DNA from: Deltaproteobacteria bacterium
Lineage (GTDB): Bacteria > Myxococcota_A > Polyangia > Haliangiales > SHYZ01
Assembly (NCBI GenBank): GCA_016210055.1
Contig: JACQUZ010000053.1
Location: 41,640 to 105,639 of the forward strand
Direction of reading: 5' to 3'
DNA length: 64,000 nt
The translations under genes and the position numbers were made by a program. The notes below the pieces were generated by a model. That model was not told where the DNA came from. It worked only from the letters and a program-made list of their open reading frames with translations, and searched no databases. Shown piece by piece: positions 16,042-23,693 of the stretch (positions within the stretch are counted from its first letter, which is position 1; each line of letters starts with the position of its first letter).

Positions 16042-17888
16042 GCTCTCAAGGGGTCCGGCTCTCCGCCGCGGCTTACCTGAACTCGCGCCCGCTCATTCAC
16101 GGCCTCGATGTAGGCCACTGCGCGCCCGGTGAATGTGCGCGTCGACTGGACGAGGGCGAAGCCGATGTAGCCCTGGTCCCCATCGCCTCGGTCGCGCGGG
16201 CAGGCGATTGGACAGTCGTCCCTGGCCCGTGCGTCGCCACCCGAGGCGCCGTTCAGAGCGTCTTGCTCCTCGCCGACTGCGACGTCAAGGACCTCGACGT
16301 CGTTGCCTTGGATGCCTCGTCGCGTACCTCGGCGATCCTGGTGCGCCTGGTCCTCAGGCACATCCTGGGCGGAAGAGAGCCGCGGTACGAGCAGCGGGCC
16401 CCAGAAAAGCTCGATGGCCTCATCGGCGGTCGCCGTGGGGCCCTCGTCATCGGTGACGCCGCCCTGGAGCTCGTCCAGCGAAGACGTTTTGCCACGTGCA
16501 TCGATCTTGGCTCCGCCTGGTTTGAAATGACTTCGCTCCCGTTCGTGTTCGCCGTGTGGGCGGCGCGAGAGGGAATCCTCACCCGTGACCTCTGCGCGCG
16601 CCTCGGCCAAGCCGCAGCTGACGGAATCGCCGCCCGAGAAGAAATCGCCAGGACGTCTCCTCTCGGCCACGACTTGGCGCTCCGCTACCTCTCCCAGCAC
16701 CTGCGCTTCACCCTGGGCCCCGAGGAGCGTGCCGGTGCCGAGGAGTTCCTGCGCCGCGCGGCCGAAGCGGGCCTGCTTCCCAGGACCAAGCTGCGCCTCT
16801 TTGGCGAGCCGGCACCTGACCACGATGTCTCGGAGCTCTTGGACCGCGGTGCCCGCGGGGAGCGCCTGTCCGTAGCCGAGGTGCTCGCGCTCCACGATCG
16901 CGCGGACCTCATGGCGATTGGAAGTGCCGCCCACGCGCGGAGAAACGCGCTTCACCCGAAACCGATCGTCACGTACATCGTGGACCGCAACATCAATTAC
17001 ACCAACGTCTGCACGACGTCGTGCCGGTTCTGCGCGTTCTTCCGCCCGGTCGGTCACAAGGAGGGGTATGTCCTCGACCGCGCGACGCTCGCCAAGAAGA
17101 TGACCGAGGTCCGCGACGCTGGGGGCGTCCAGATCCTCTTGCAAGGGGGGCTGAATCCAGGCCTGCCCCTCGAGTGGTACGAGGACCTGTTCCGTTGGAT
17201 GAAGCGCGAGTTCAAGATGATCGCGCTCCACGCCCTGTCTCCCGAGGAGATTGTCCACCTGTCGGGGGCGTCGGGGCTCGACTTCGAAGGGGTCCTCCGC
17301 CGCTTGCACGACGCCGGGATGGACAGCCTGCCCGGGGGTGGCGCCGAGATCCTCGTCGACCGCGTGCGTCGCCGCATCGCGCGGCAGAAATGCACGAGCG
17401 CCGAGTGGCTCGAGGTCATGCGGGTTGCCCACCGCCTTGGGCTCCGGACCACGTCGACGATGATGTACGCCCACGTGGAAACTCCACGCGAGCGGGCTTT
17501 ACACCTCATCAAGCTGCGCGACCTCCAGGACGAAACCGGGAGGTTCACCGCGTTCATCCTCTGGCCTTTCCAGGAGGGAAACACGAGGCTGGCGGGCGAT
17601 CACGTGCAGGGGGCAGCGCCCGAGTACTTGCGCATGGTGGCGACCGCCCGCCTGGCTCTCGACAACATCCCGAACCTGCAGGCGTCTTGGCCGACCATGG
17701 GCCCGGCGGTGGGTCAGGTGGCCCTGGCGTTCGGCGCCAACGACTTTGGCTCCGTCATGTTCGAAGAGAACGTGGTTTCGTCGGCAGGGACCTTGTTCTC
17801 CATGGACGCGGCCAGCATCGAGGAGCACGTCGTCGCCGCCGGATATCAGCCGAAGCGCCGCAACATGCGGTACGAGCTCTTGGGGTAA
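16038..17888 (+). CDS. mqnA-mqnC: Fused chorismate dehydratase (MqnA) and dehypoxanthine futalosine cyclase (MqnC)
   Basis: 616 residues in one frame. Residues about 5-260 are MqnA: SAAAYLNSRPLIHGL start, ADVALVPIASVAR, ATRGAVQSVLLL and a solute-binding-protein-like fold, expected to dehydrate chorismate to 3-enolpyruvyl-benzoate. Residues about 265-616 are MqnC, a radical-SAM enzyme with Cys325, Cys329 and Cys332 (CTTSCRFC), then VQILLQGGLNPGLPLEWYEDL, LPGGGAEIL and SWPTMGPAVGQVALAFGAND. MqnC cyclises dehypoxanthine futalosine. MqnA makes the substrate of MqnE whereas MqnC acts later, so the fusion does not join consecutive steps. No stop or frameshift lies between the halves. Four bases separate its stop from mqnX. 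Confidence 0.93.
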   Translation: MSSQGVRLSAAAYLNSRPLIHGLDVGHCAPGECARRLDEGEADVALVPIASVARAGDWTVVPGPCVATRGAVQSVLLLADCDVKDLDVVALDASSRTSAILVRLVLRHILGGREPRYEQRAPEKLDGLIGGRRGALVIGDAALELVQRRRFATCIDLGSAWFEMTSLPFVFAVWAAREGILTRDLCARLGQAAADGIAAREEIARTSPLGHDLALRYLSQHLRFTLGPEERAGAEEFLRRAAEAGLLPRTKLRLFGEPAPDHDVSELLDRGARGERLSVAEVLALHDRADLMAIGSAAHARRNALHPKPIVTYIVDRNINYTNVCTTSCRFCAFFRPVGHKEGYVLDRATLAKKMTEVRDAGGVQILLQGGLNPGLPLEWYEDLFRWMKREFKMIALHALSPEEIVHLSGASGLDFEGVLRRLHDAGMDSLPGGGAEILVDRVRRRIARQKCTSAEWLEVMRVAHRLGLRTTSTMMYAHVETPRERALHLIKLRDLQDETGRFTAFILWPFQEGNTRLAGDHVQGAAPEYLRMVATARLALDNIPNLQASWPTMGPAVGQVALAFGANDFGSVMFEENVVSSAGTLFSMDAASIEEHVVAAGYQPKRRNMRYELLG

Positions 17889-17891
17889 ACC

Positions 17892-18971
17892 ATGGGCACA
17901 GCCACTTCGACATGGATCGCCCCGTGGGTCGTGATTCCCGGAAAGCCACCGCTGCGCGACGGGGCGCTGGTCCTCGACGCCGGCGGCCTCGTGCGCGCGG
18001 TCCCGGCTTCCGAGGTGGAATCCGCGCAGGCGGAAGTCCTCAAGGGCATTGTCATGCCCGCATTGGTGAACGCGCACACGCATCTCGAGCTCTCGCACAT
18101 GTCAGTTCCCGGGGGCGATGGGCTAGTCCCTTGGGTTACGCGGCTTGTCGCCCAAAGGACGCCACCGCTTCCGTCGGCCATCGAGTCGGCGGTACGCTTC
18201 CTCGAGAAGCGGGGCACCGGATTCGTCGTGGACATTGCGAACAGCCGCGCCACGTTCGACCTCTTGTCCGCCTCGCGACTCGCATTCCGCATCTTCCTCG
18301 AGCGCGTGGCGCCGCGTCCCGAGGCGGAGCCGACGCTGCCGCACGTGGAGGACGCGCGCGTCCGCATGACCTCCCACAGCACCTACGCGACCCACGAGCG
18401 CGCCCTCAGGGAGACCGGCGCCGCGTCCATCCACGTTGAAGAAGATCCAGCCGAAGGTGAGTGGCTCACCCGGGGCAAAGGTCCGCTCGCCACGCTTCTT
18501 CCTGAACGGATCCCGCCGGGAAAAAGGCCGATCCCGTACCTGGATAGCCTAGGGCTCTTGGGCCCGGGAGCCCTGCTCGTGCATGCGACCTGCGCCGACG
18601 ACGACTCATTGCGCTTGGCCGCCGAGCGCGACGCAGTCATCGTCCTTTGCCCAAGGTCCAATCACCACATCGGCGGCAAGCTCCCCAGGTGGCAGGCCGT
18701 GCGCGCAGCAGGCGTGAGAGTAGCCCTCGGCACCGATTCTCTAGCGTCGTGCCCATCTCTCGATGTCCTAGGCGATGTGGCTACGCTCGCCCGAGACGGC
18801 GCGGATCCGGCATGGCTTCTCCACGTGGCAACGATCTCCGGCCGGGCGGCCGTCGGTTTCCACGAGCCACACCCCTTCATCGAGGTTGGGGACAACGCGC
18901 GGACCATCCGCGACCCGCTCGCCTTTGTCGCCCACGAGGGGGTGAATTCACCGATACGGAGGCTTGCATGA
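17892..18971 (+). CDS. mqnX: Aminodeoxyfutalosine deaminase-type amidohydrolase
   Basis: 359-residue metal-dependent hydrolase of the amidohydrolase superfamily. The metal site HTH is in PALVNAHTHLELSH, the C-terminal Asp in ALGTDSLAS, and a third motif is SHSTYATH. In the operon its expected job is deaminating 6-amino-6-deoxyfutalosine to futalosine, which MqnB then cleaves. The presence of both MqnX-like and MqnB-like genes here fits the route through futalosine rather than direct cleavage of aminofutalosine. Starts four bases after the fusion gene; its stop overlaps the prenyltransferase start (ATGA). Confidence 0.88.
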   Translation: MGTATSTWIAPWVVIPGKPPLRDGALVLDAGGLVRAVPASEVESAQAEVLKGIVMPALVNAHTHLELSHMSVPGGDGLVPWVTRLVAQRTPPLPSAIESAVRFLEKRGTGFVVDIANSRATFDLLSASRLAFRIFLERVAPRPEAEPTLPHVEDARVRMTSHSTYATHERALRETGAASIHVEEDPAEGEWLTRGKGPLATLLPERIPPGKRPIPYLDSLGLLGPGALLVHATCADDDSLRLAAERDAVIVLCPRSNHHIGGKLPRWQAVRAAGVRVALGTDSLASCPSLDVLGDVATLARDGADPAWLLHVATISGRAAVGFHEPHPFIEVGDNARTIRDPLAFVAHEGVNSPIRRLA

Positions 18972-19825
18972 GTATCTCGGCGATCAAGCGCTACGCGAGC
19001 CTCGTGGCGTTGCCGCACACCATCTTCAGCCTCCCCTTTGCCCTAGGCGCTGCGGCCATCGCAGGTGAAAAGGCGCACCCGCCGTTGTCACGGTATGCCT
19101 GGATCGTCTTGGCCGTCGCGTCAGCACGCACCGCGGCAATGTCATTCAATCGCTATGCCGACCGCGAGATCGACGCCAAGAACCCGCGCACGAAAGGCCG
19201 CGAGATCCCACGCGGTGCAGTTTCGCCGCAGGGAGCACTGGCCCTTTGCGCTGTCGCGTCGGCGCTCTTCGTCGTCACGGCCTGGAGGCTGGGACCCCTT
19301 CCGCTGGCGCTTTCCCCAATCGCCCTGGCGGTGTGCCTGGGCTACTCGCTTGCCAAGCGGTTCACCTCGTTGCCGCACTTGATCCTGGGCCTCGCCTTGG
19401 CCGGCGCTCCTTGCGGCGCATGGATCGCGATCACCGGCGGTTTCGGCTGGGCACCCCTCGCCCTGTCTCTTGCCGTCGCGGCGTGGGTGGCTGGCTTTGA
19501 CCTCATCTACGCCTGCCAGGACGCAGGGTTTGACCGGGCGCACGGCGTTGGCTCGGTCGCGGCGCGCTGGGGAATCCCAGCGGCGCTCAAGCTGTCCTCG
19601 GCGCTGCACATGGCCACCTCCGCAGGACTCCTGCTCTTTGGTGTCCTTCTGAACCTTGGCATCGCCTACTACGTGGGGACCTTCGCCATAGTGGTCACGC
19701 TGGCCTACGAGCACGCGATCGTGTCGCCGGGTGATCTTACCCGCGTCAACCGAGCCTTCTTCGACCTGAACGGCTACGTCTCGCTCATCTTCGGCGCCTG
19801 CGCCGTCGTGGAGGCCCTGACATGA
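18968..19825 (+). CDS. mqnP: UbiA-family prenyltransferase (MqnP)
   Basis: 285 residues, integral membrane. The first Asp motif is NRYADREIDAKNPRT (Asn61, Asp65, Asp69) and the second DLIYACQDAGFD; about eight hydrophobic helices surround them. UbiA enzymes transfer a polyprenyl chain to an aromatic acid; here the acceptor should be 1,4-dihydroxy-6-naphthoate, and the donor the product of the first gene of the operon. The ATG at 18968 is chosen because it overlaps the mqnX stop (ATGA) and starts the UbiA-like SAIKRYASLVALPHTIFSLP segment. Stop overlaps the next gene by four bases. Confidence 0.93.
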   Translation: MSISAIKRYASLVALPHTIFSLPFALGAAAIAGEKAHPPLSRYAWIVLAVASARTAAMSFNRYADREIDAKNPRTKGREIPRGAVSPQGALALCAVASALFVVTAWRLGPLPLALSPIALAVCLGYSLAKRFTSLPHLILGLALAGAPCGAWIAITGGFGWAPLALSLAVAAWVAGFDLIYACQDAGFDRAHGVGSVAARWGIPAALKLSSALHMATSAGLLLFGVLLNLGIAYYVGTFAIVVTLAYEHAIVSPGDLTRVNRAFFDLNGYVSLIFGACAVVEALT

Positions 19826-21033
19826 TCGTCCTCTTGGACCCGCACGCCTCTTCGGCCCAGGTCGCCGCGGTCGAGGCCGAGCTCGCGAGGCTCGGTGCCG
19901 GCGCGAGGCGCGTGCAGGGAGGCACCCGGATTGCGCTCGAGGCCCAGGCCATGGGCATCCCACTCGCCAGGGACGCGCGCGAGAGGCTCCTCGCACTCCC
20001 CGCCGTGGACGACGTTCTCGACGCGAAAAGCCCCCACCCCCGAGCCAGCAGCGCTCCACGCCTGGTCGTGGTCGGCGATCGGACGCTCGGTAAGCCTGAG
20101 GTCGTCCTAGGCGGCGCCGAGGTTGTGCTTTGCGCCGGCCCATGCGCCGTCGACGAGACCATCGCCGACGGCGCGCGCATGGTGCGCGCGGCTTCCGCCA
20201 AGCTTCTCCGCGGCGGCACGTGGAAACCGCGCACCTCGCCATACAGCTTTCAAGGCGGAGGCAAGCGCGCCCTCCTGGACCTGCGTGGAGCCGCGGATGC
20301 CGTGGGTCTTCCCATCGTCGTCGAAGTCGTCGACGAAGAGTCTCTCGAAGCCGCCGAGCCCCACGTGGACTTGCTGCAAATCGGCGCCAGAAATGGCCAG
20401 AACTATGCCTTTCTAAGCACCGTCGGGGCGGCGAGGCGCCCGGTGCTCCTCAAGCGCGCCCCCGGAGCCACGGTGCATGAATGGCTCTTGGCGGCGGAGC
20501 ATCTCCTCCTCGCGGGCTGCCCAGCGCTGGTGTTCTGTGAGCGCGGCATCCGCACCTTCGAGCCCGGCTCGAGGTACACGCTCGACCTGGCGGCCGTGAC
20601 CCTTGCTCGCGCCGCGTCGCCCGCCCCCATCTTTGTCGATCCGTCGCACCCGGCAGGGACCCGCGCGCTGGTCCTGCCGCTCGCTCTTGCGGGCGTCGCT
20701 GCCGGCGCCGACGGACTACTCGTCGAGGCGCACCCAGACCCCGGGCGCGCTCGTTCGGACGCGGCGCAGGCGCTCACCGGCGACGACCTGGCACGCCTAT
20801 CGCTCTGCGTGGCCTCCGTGGCCGGTGCGGTGGGCCGGCGCTACGCTTGTGAATTGGTGAATCATGAGAGCATTACCCATTCCCACGAACGACCCGATCG
20901 GCCCGTCACTCCTGAAGATCGCCGACGCGATCGGGGGGCTGATGGAATTCTGGGGATTCAAGCGGGTCATGGGTCGGATGTGGACCGTCCTGTACCTCAC
21001 GCCCCAGCCCTTGTCGGCCCAGGAGCTGGGTGA
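19822..21033 (+). CDS. aroF: 3-deoxy-7-phosphoheptulonate (DAHP) synthase, class Ib type
   Basis: Joins phosphoenolpyruvate and erythrose-4-phosphate, the first step to chorismate, the menaquinone precursor. Residues 1-70 form a ferredoxin-like N-terminal regulatory domain, as in TM0343-type enzymes. The barrel has LCAGPCAV, WKPRTSPYSFQG, LLQIGARNGQNY, LLKRAPGA and FVDPSHPAG. Homology seems to end near residue 345 (AGAVGRRYA); the frame then runs 170 bases into the following regulator gene, giving about 57 extra residues that look like an out-of-frame shadow. Either the stop was lost and the overlap is tolerated, or there is a sequencing or real frameshift at the 3' end. Keeping this enzyme in the operon would tie chorismate supply to quinone synthesis. 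Confidence 0.88.
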   Translation: MIVLLDPHASSAQVAAVEAELARLGAGARRVQGGTRIALEAQAMGIPLARDARERLLALPAVDDVLDAKSPHPRASSAPRLVVVGDRTLGKPEVVLGGAEVVLCAGPCAVDETIADGARMVRAASAKLLRGGTWKPRTSPYSFQGGGKRALLDLRGAADAVGLPIVVEVVDEESLEAAEPHVDLLQIGARNGQNYAFLSTVGAARRPVLLKRAPGATVHEWLLAAEHLLLAGCPALVFCERGIRTFEPGSRYTLDLAAVTLARAASPAPIFVDPSHPAGTRALVLPLALAGVAAGADGLLVEAHPDPGRARSDAAQALTGDDLARLSLCVASVAGAVGRRYACELVNHESITHSHERPDRPVTPEDRRRDRGADGILGIQAGHGSDVDRPVPHAPALVGPGAG

Positions 21034-21421
21034 AACCCTCACCATGAGCGCCGGGGCGGTCTCGATGACGCTCCAGGAGCTCACCAAGTGGGGAGTCGTC
21101 AAGAAGGCTTGGCGTCCCGGCGAGCGGCGCGACTACTACGAGCCCGAGCGGTCCATCTGGAAAATGGTGTCCCGCGTGTTCCGCGAGCGCGAGCTTCAGC
21201 AAGTGCGCGCCATCATCGAGACCTTCGAGGAGGCCCTCTCCGAGGTCGCCAAGGCTCTCGGCGCCCACCCCGAAGAGAGCGCCCGCCTCAAGTTCGTGAC
21301 CGAGCGACTTGAGTCCCTGGTGAACCTGGCGCGCGTGGGCGAGAAAATCCTTCGGGCCATCCTTGACGGTGATCTCATCGGTCCCACGCCGATTAAGAAT
21401 TTCTTCGAGGGAAACTCATGA
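20864..21421 (+). CDS. GbsR/MarR-family transcriptional regulator
   Basis: 185 residues with a winged helix-turn-helix at about 40-105 (PQPLSAQELGETLTMSAGAV, then LTKWGVVKKAWRPGERRDYYE wing) and a helical dimerisation tail. The GbsR pattern is short and acidic with a longer first helix (FWGFKRVMGRMWTVLYL). Located between the DAHP synthase and mqnD, it overlaps mqnD by four bases, so it is co-transcribed and probably controls this operon; the CTTGAC-N5-GTCAAG palindrome at 10421-10437 is a candidate target. Effector unknown. The start overlaps the upstream frame by 170 bases, which is unusual. Confidence 0.85.
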   Translation: MRALPIPTNDPIGPSLLKIADAIGGLMEFWGFKRVMGRMWTVLYLTPQPLSAQELGETLTMSAGAVSMTLQELTKWGVVKKAWRPGERRDYYEPERSIWKMVSRVFRERELQQVRAIIETFEEALSEVAKALGAHPEESARLKFVTERLESLVNLARVGEKILRAILDGDLIGPTPIKNFFEGNS

Positions 21422-22224
21422 ACGGGCGCCTTTCCGTCGCTCACTCCGTAGACCTAGACGACGCATTCATGTTCTGGGCCCTCGCCACCGGCCGCCTCGA
21501 TCCGAAGCCCCATGGCGTCTCGAGCGTCGAGTTTCGCGCTGCGGATACAGAAACCCTGAACCGCTGCGCCGCAGATGGCAAGGCGGACGTCGTCGCGGTT
21601 TCCATCGCCGCGGTCCCGGAGCTGCGAGACTACCTTCTCCTCCCCCATGGAGGCTCGGTTGGACGTGGCTACGGCCCGGTCGTGGTGGCGCGCGAGCCGC
21701 TTGCCGCCCGGGACCTCTCCGGTCGCCGCGTCGGTATCCCTGGAGCTCGGACAACGGCTGCCCGGCTCTTGGCCGGAGCGGCCCCCAAAGCCGAGCCCGT
21801 GGTGGTGCCGTTTCACGGATCCTTCGACGCGCTCGAGGCTGGCGAGGTCGATGCCGCGCTGCTGATCCATGAGGGCCGGCTCGTTTATCGGAAGCTCGGA
21901 TATCATCTCGTCCTGGACCTCGGAGAATGGTGGACCAATGAGACCGGTCTCCCGCTTCCCCTTGGAGGGAACGTCATCCGACGAGCGCTCGGAGCCGAAC
22001 GGATTGCCACGGTCTCTCAAATGCTACGCGAGTCGATCGCCATGGCACTTGCTCGGCGCGATGAGGCCATCGACGAGCTCCTGGCGACGCGCCCATCCAT
22101 GTCCCGCGGTGATGCGAGCGAGTACCTGTCGCTCTATGCCAACCAGGACACCCTCGATTACGGCCCCGAGGGACGCCGCGCGATCAGTCGCCTTCTCGGC
22201 ATGGATGTGGAGTGGGCCCCCTAG
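21418..22224 (+). CDS. mqnD: 1,4-dihydroxy-6-naphthoate synthase
   Basis: 268 residues, periplasmic-binding-protein-like fold. MqnD converts cyclic dehypoxanthine futalosine to 1,4-dihydroxy-6-naphthoate. Recognised from the N-terminal VAHSVDLDDAFMFWALATGR, VVAVSIAAVPELRDYLLLPHGG, IPGARTTAARLL and VDAALLIHEG, WWTNETGLPLPLGGN, and a C-terminal YLSLYANQDTLDYG. No signal peptide, so cytoplasmic. Last gene of the operon, coupled to the regulator by ATGA. Its TAG stop overlaps that of the opposite-strand mqnB in a shared CTAG. Confidence 0.95.
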   Translation: MNGRLSVAHSVDLDDAFMFWALATGRLDPKPHGVSSVEFRAADTETLNRCAADGKADVVAVSIAAVPELRDYLLLPHGGSVGRGYGPVVVAREPLAARDLSGRRVGIPGARTTAARLLAGAAPKAEPVVVPFHGSFDALEAGEVDAALLIHEGRLVYRKLGYHLVLDLGEWWTNETGLPLPLGGNVIRRALGAERIATVSQMLRESIAMALARRDEAIDELLATRPSMSRGDASEYLSLYANQDTLDYGPEGRRAISRLLGMDVEWAP

Positions 22225-22964
22225 AGGACCCGCCCGAGCGCCAAGATGGCGGCCTGCTCCGCGGACTTCGCGTGGACCTGCCACTCCTTGCGCGCGCCCT
22301 CTCCAACATGGTTGGCGACTGCCAGGAGCGCTGCGACCGGCACGCCCGCTCTGGCGCAGGCGCGGAACACCGCAAAGCACTCCATGTGCTCGACGTGCGC
22401 TCGCGTATCGCTCGCGATCCTCTGTGCCGCCTGGTCGTCGACGGTAATTCCCTCGCAGGAGGCCGCCCGCACCACCCTGTAGCCGGTCGTCTCGGCTAGC
22501 CCGGAATATTCACCCGTTCCCGTCGCCTGACGGCCGATACGCGGCGCATCCGTGCGTCGCTCCTCGGTCGCTGGCCCCCAGCCAGCTCCCTCGTCGCTCC
22601 TTCGGCTGCTTGCGTCAAGGCCGTCGGGCTCGGTCCACGGGTGAATAATCCGGGCTAGGTTCCGCACCAGTTCCGGATCAGCCGCAGCCCGCCGCGGCAC
22701 GGCACCCGGCACCTCGATCCATGGCGCCGCGCTCGCCATGACCGCTTCCTCAACGACCACCACATCTCCTATCGCCAGGCCAGCTCCATGGAAAGCGCCA
22801 CACGTCCCGATCAAGATCACCCGCTCTGGCGCCTCGGCGGCAATTGCGGCAGCCATGCCGGCCGCAGCCTCGATGGGGCCAATCCCGATTGCGACCGCCC
22901 GCGCCGAAGTGCCAACGCCAACGATCTCTGGCGCATAGGCACCGGCCACGAGCGTGCGGGTCAT
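22221..22964 (-). CDS. mqnB: Futalosine hydrolase (MqnB)
   Basis: About 247 residues, phosphorylase/nucleosidase superfamily. The beta-strand/loop VGVGTSARAVAIGIGPIEAAAG and VILIGTCGAF are typical, and EHMECFAVFRACARAGVPV carries the ribose-binding Met-Glu pair. The enzyme removes hypoxanthine from futalosine before MqnC acts. The start at 22964 gives MTRTLVAGAYAPE; a start at 22991 adds nine residues and would overlap the divergent lipoprotein. The region around residues 115-155, rich in Arg, Asp, Gly and Ser, looks like an extra loop relative to the family. Convergent with mqnD, with stop codons overlapping in CTAG. Confidence 0.88.
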   Translation of the reverse strand: MTRTLVAGAYAPEIVGVGTSARAVAIGIGPIEAAAGMAAAIAAEAPERVILIGTCGAFHGAGLAIGDVVVVEEAVMASAAPWIEVPGAVPRRAAADPELVRNLARIIHPWTEPDGLDASSRRSDEGAGWGPATEERRTDAPRIGRQATGTGEYSGLAETTGYRVVRAASCEGITVDDQAAQRIASDTRAHVEHMECFAVFRACARAGVPVAALLAVANHVGEGARKEWQVHAKSAEQAAILALGRVL

Positions 22965-22989
22965 CGTCAAGGGATGGTATAGAGGACGC

Positions 22990-23685
22990 ATGAAAAAACC
23001 ACCAGTTCTTGGCCTGGCCCTCCTCAGCACGGCCCTCGTGGCCTGCGCACCATCGATCAATAAGGCTGCCAAGGCGGACGTGGACCGCCGAATCGCCACG
23101 ATTCAGCCGACAGGCAAGTCCTTTGACGCCCCTTCCAGCCACGACCCCATGTCCCTCACGGTTGGACAGTGGACGCAGTACAAGACGAGCGACGACAACA
23201 ACCGACCTGGCTTCACGACCTACAAGATCGTCGGCGAGGAAGCGGGCGCCTATTGGATCGAGACCGTCCACGAAGACTACTTCGGCCGCACGGTGACAAA
23301 GATGCTCGTGGCGCTTGGCGACCGCAAGGATCCCCGATCAATGGATATCCGAACCGTGAAGATGAAGAACCATGACGGCACGATCACCGAAATCGATCCC
23401 CAGACCATGCAGTTCATGAAGTCCATGTGGGAGGGAACGCTCGCCAACCTGGTGATTTACTGGGAGGGGCTTCCCCAAGAGGACGCCTCCGTTCCGGCCG
23501 GCTCGTTTTCCCGTTGTTTCAAGACACGCACAACGGTCTCCGCGTACGGGTACTCGGTGACGAGCGATGCCTGGGCGCATCCCTCGGTGCCGATTAATGG
23601 ACTCGTGAAGAGTCAGGGCGTGGACAAGAACTTCACGATGGAGCTGGTTGATTTCGGAACTTCGGGAGCGACCAGCGAGCTATAG
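22990..23685 (+). CDS. Lipoprotein of unknown function
   Basis: 231 residues. A type II signal peptide ends in TALVACAP, so the mature N-terminus would be a lipidated Cys at about 19. The mature part is soluble, beta-rich and charged (YKIVGEEAGAYWIETV, TMELVDFGTSG) and shows no family I can name. ATG 22990 is preceded by AGAGGA and begins the signal peptide directly; a start further upstream would put extra charged residues before it. Convergent with the next gene with eight bases between stops. Export to the inner or outer membrane is inferred. Confidence 0.8.
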   Translation: MKKPPVLGLALLSTALVACAPSINKAAKADVDRRIATIQPTGKSFDAPSSHDPMSLTVGQWTQYKTSDDNNRPGFTTYKIVGEEAGAYWIETVHEDYFGRTVTKMLVALGDRKDPRSMDIRTVKMKNHDGTITEIDPQTMQFMKSMWEGTLANLVIYWEGLPQEDASVPAGSFSRCFKTRTTVSAYGYSVTSDAWAHPSVPINGLVKSQGVDKNFTMELVDFGTSGATSEL

Positions 23686-23693
23686 GTCGTGAG

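Noticed and set aside
15912..17474. 520-codon open frame on the minus strand across mqnE and mqnA-mqnC
   Set aside because: Antisense to two secure, coupled genes; no family match and typical of GC-rich shadow frames.
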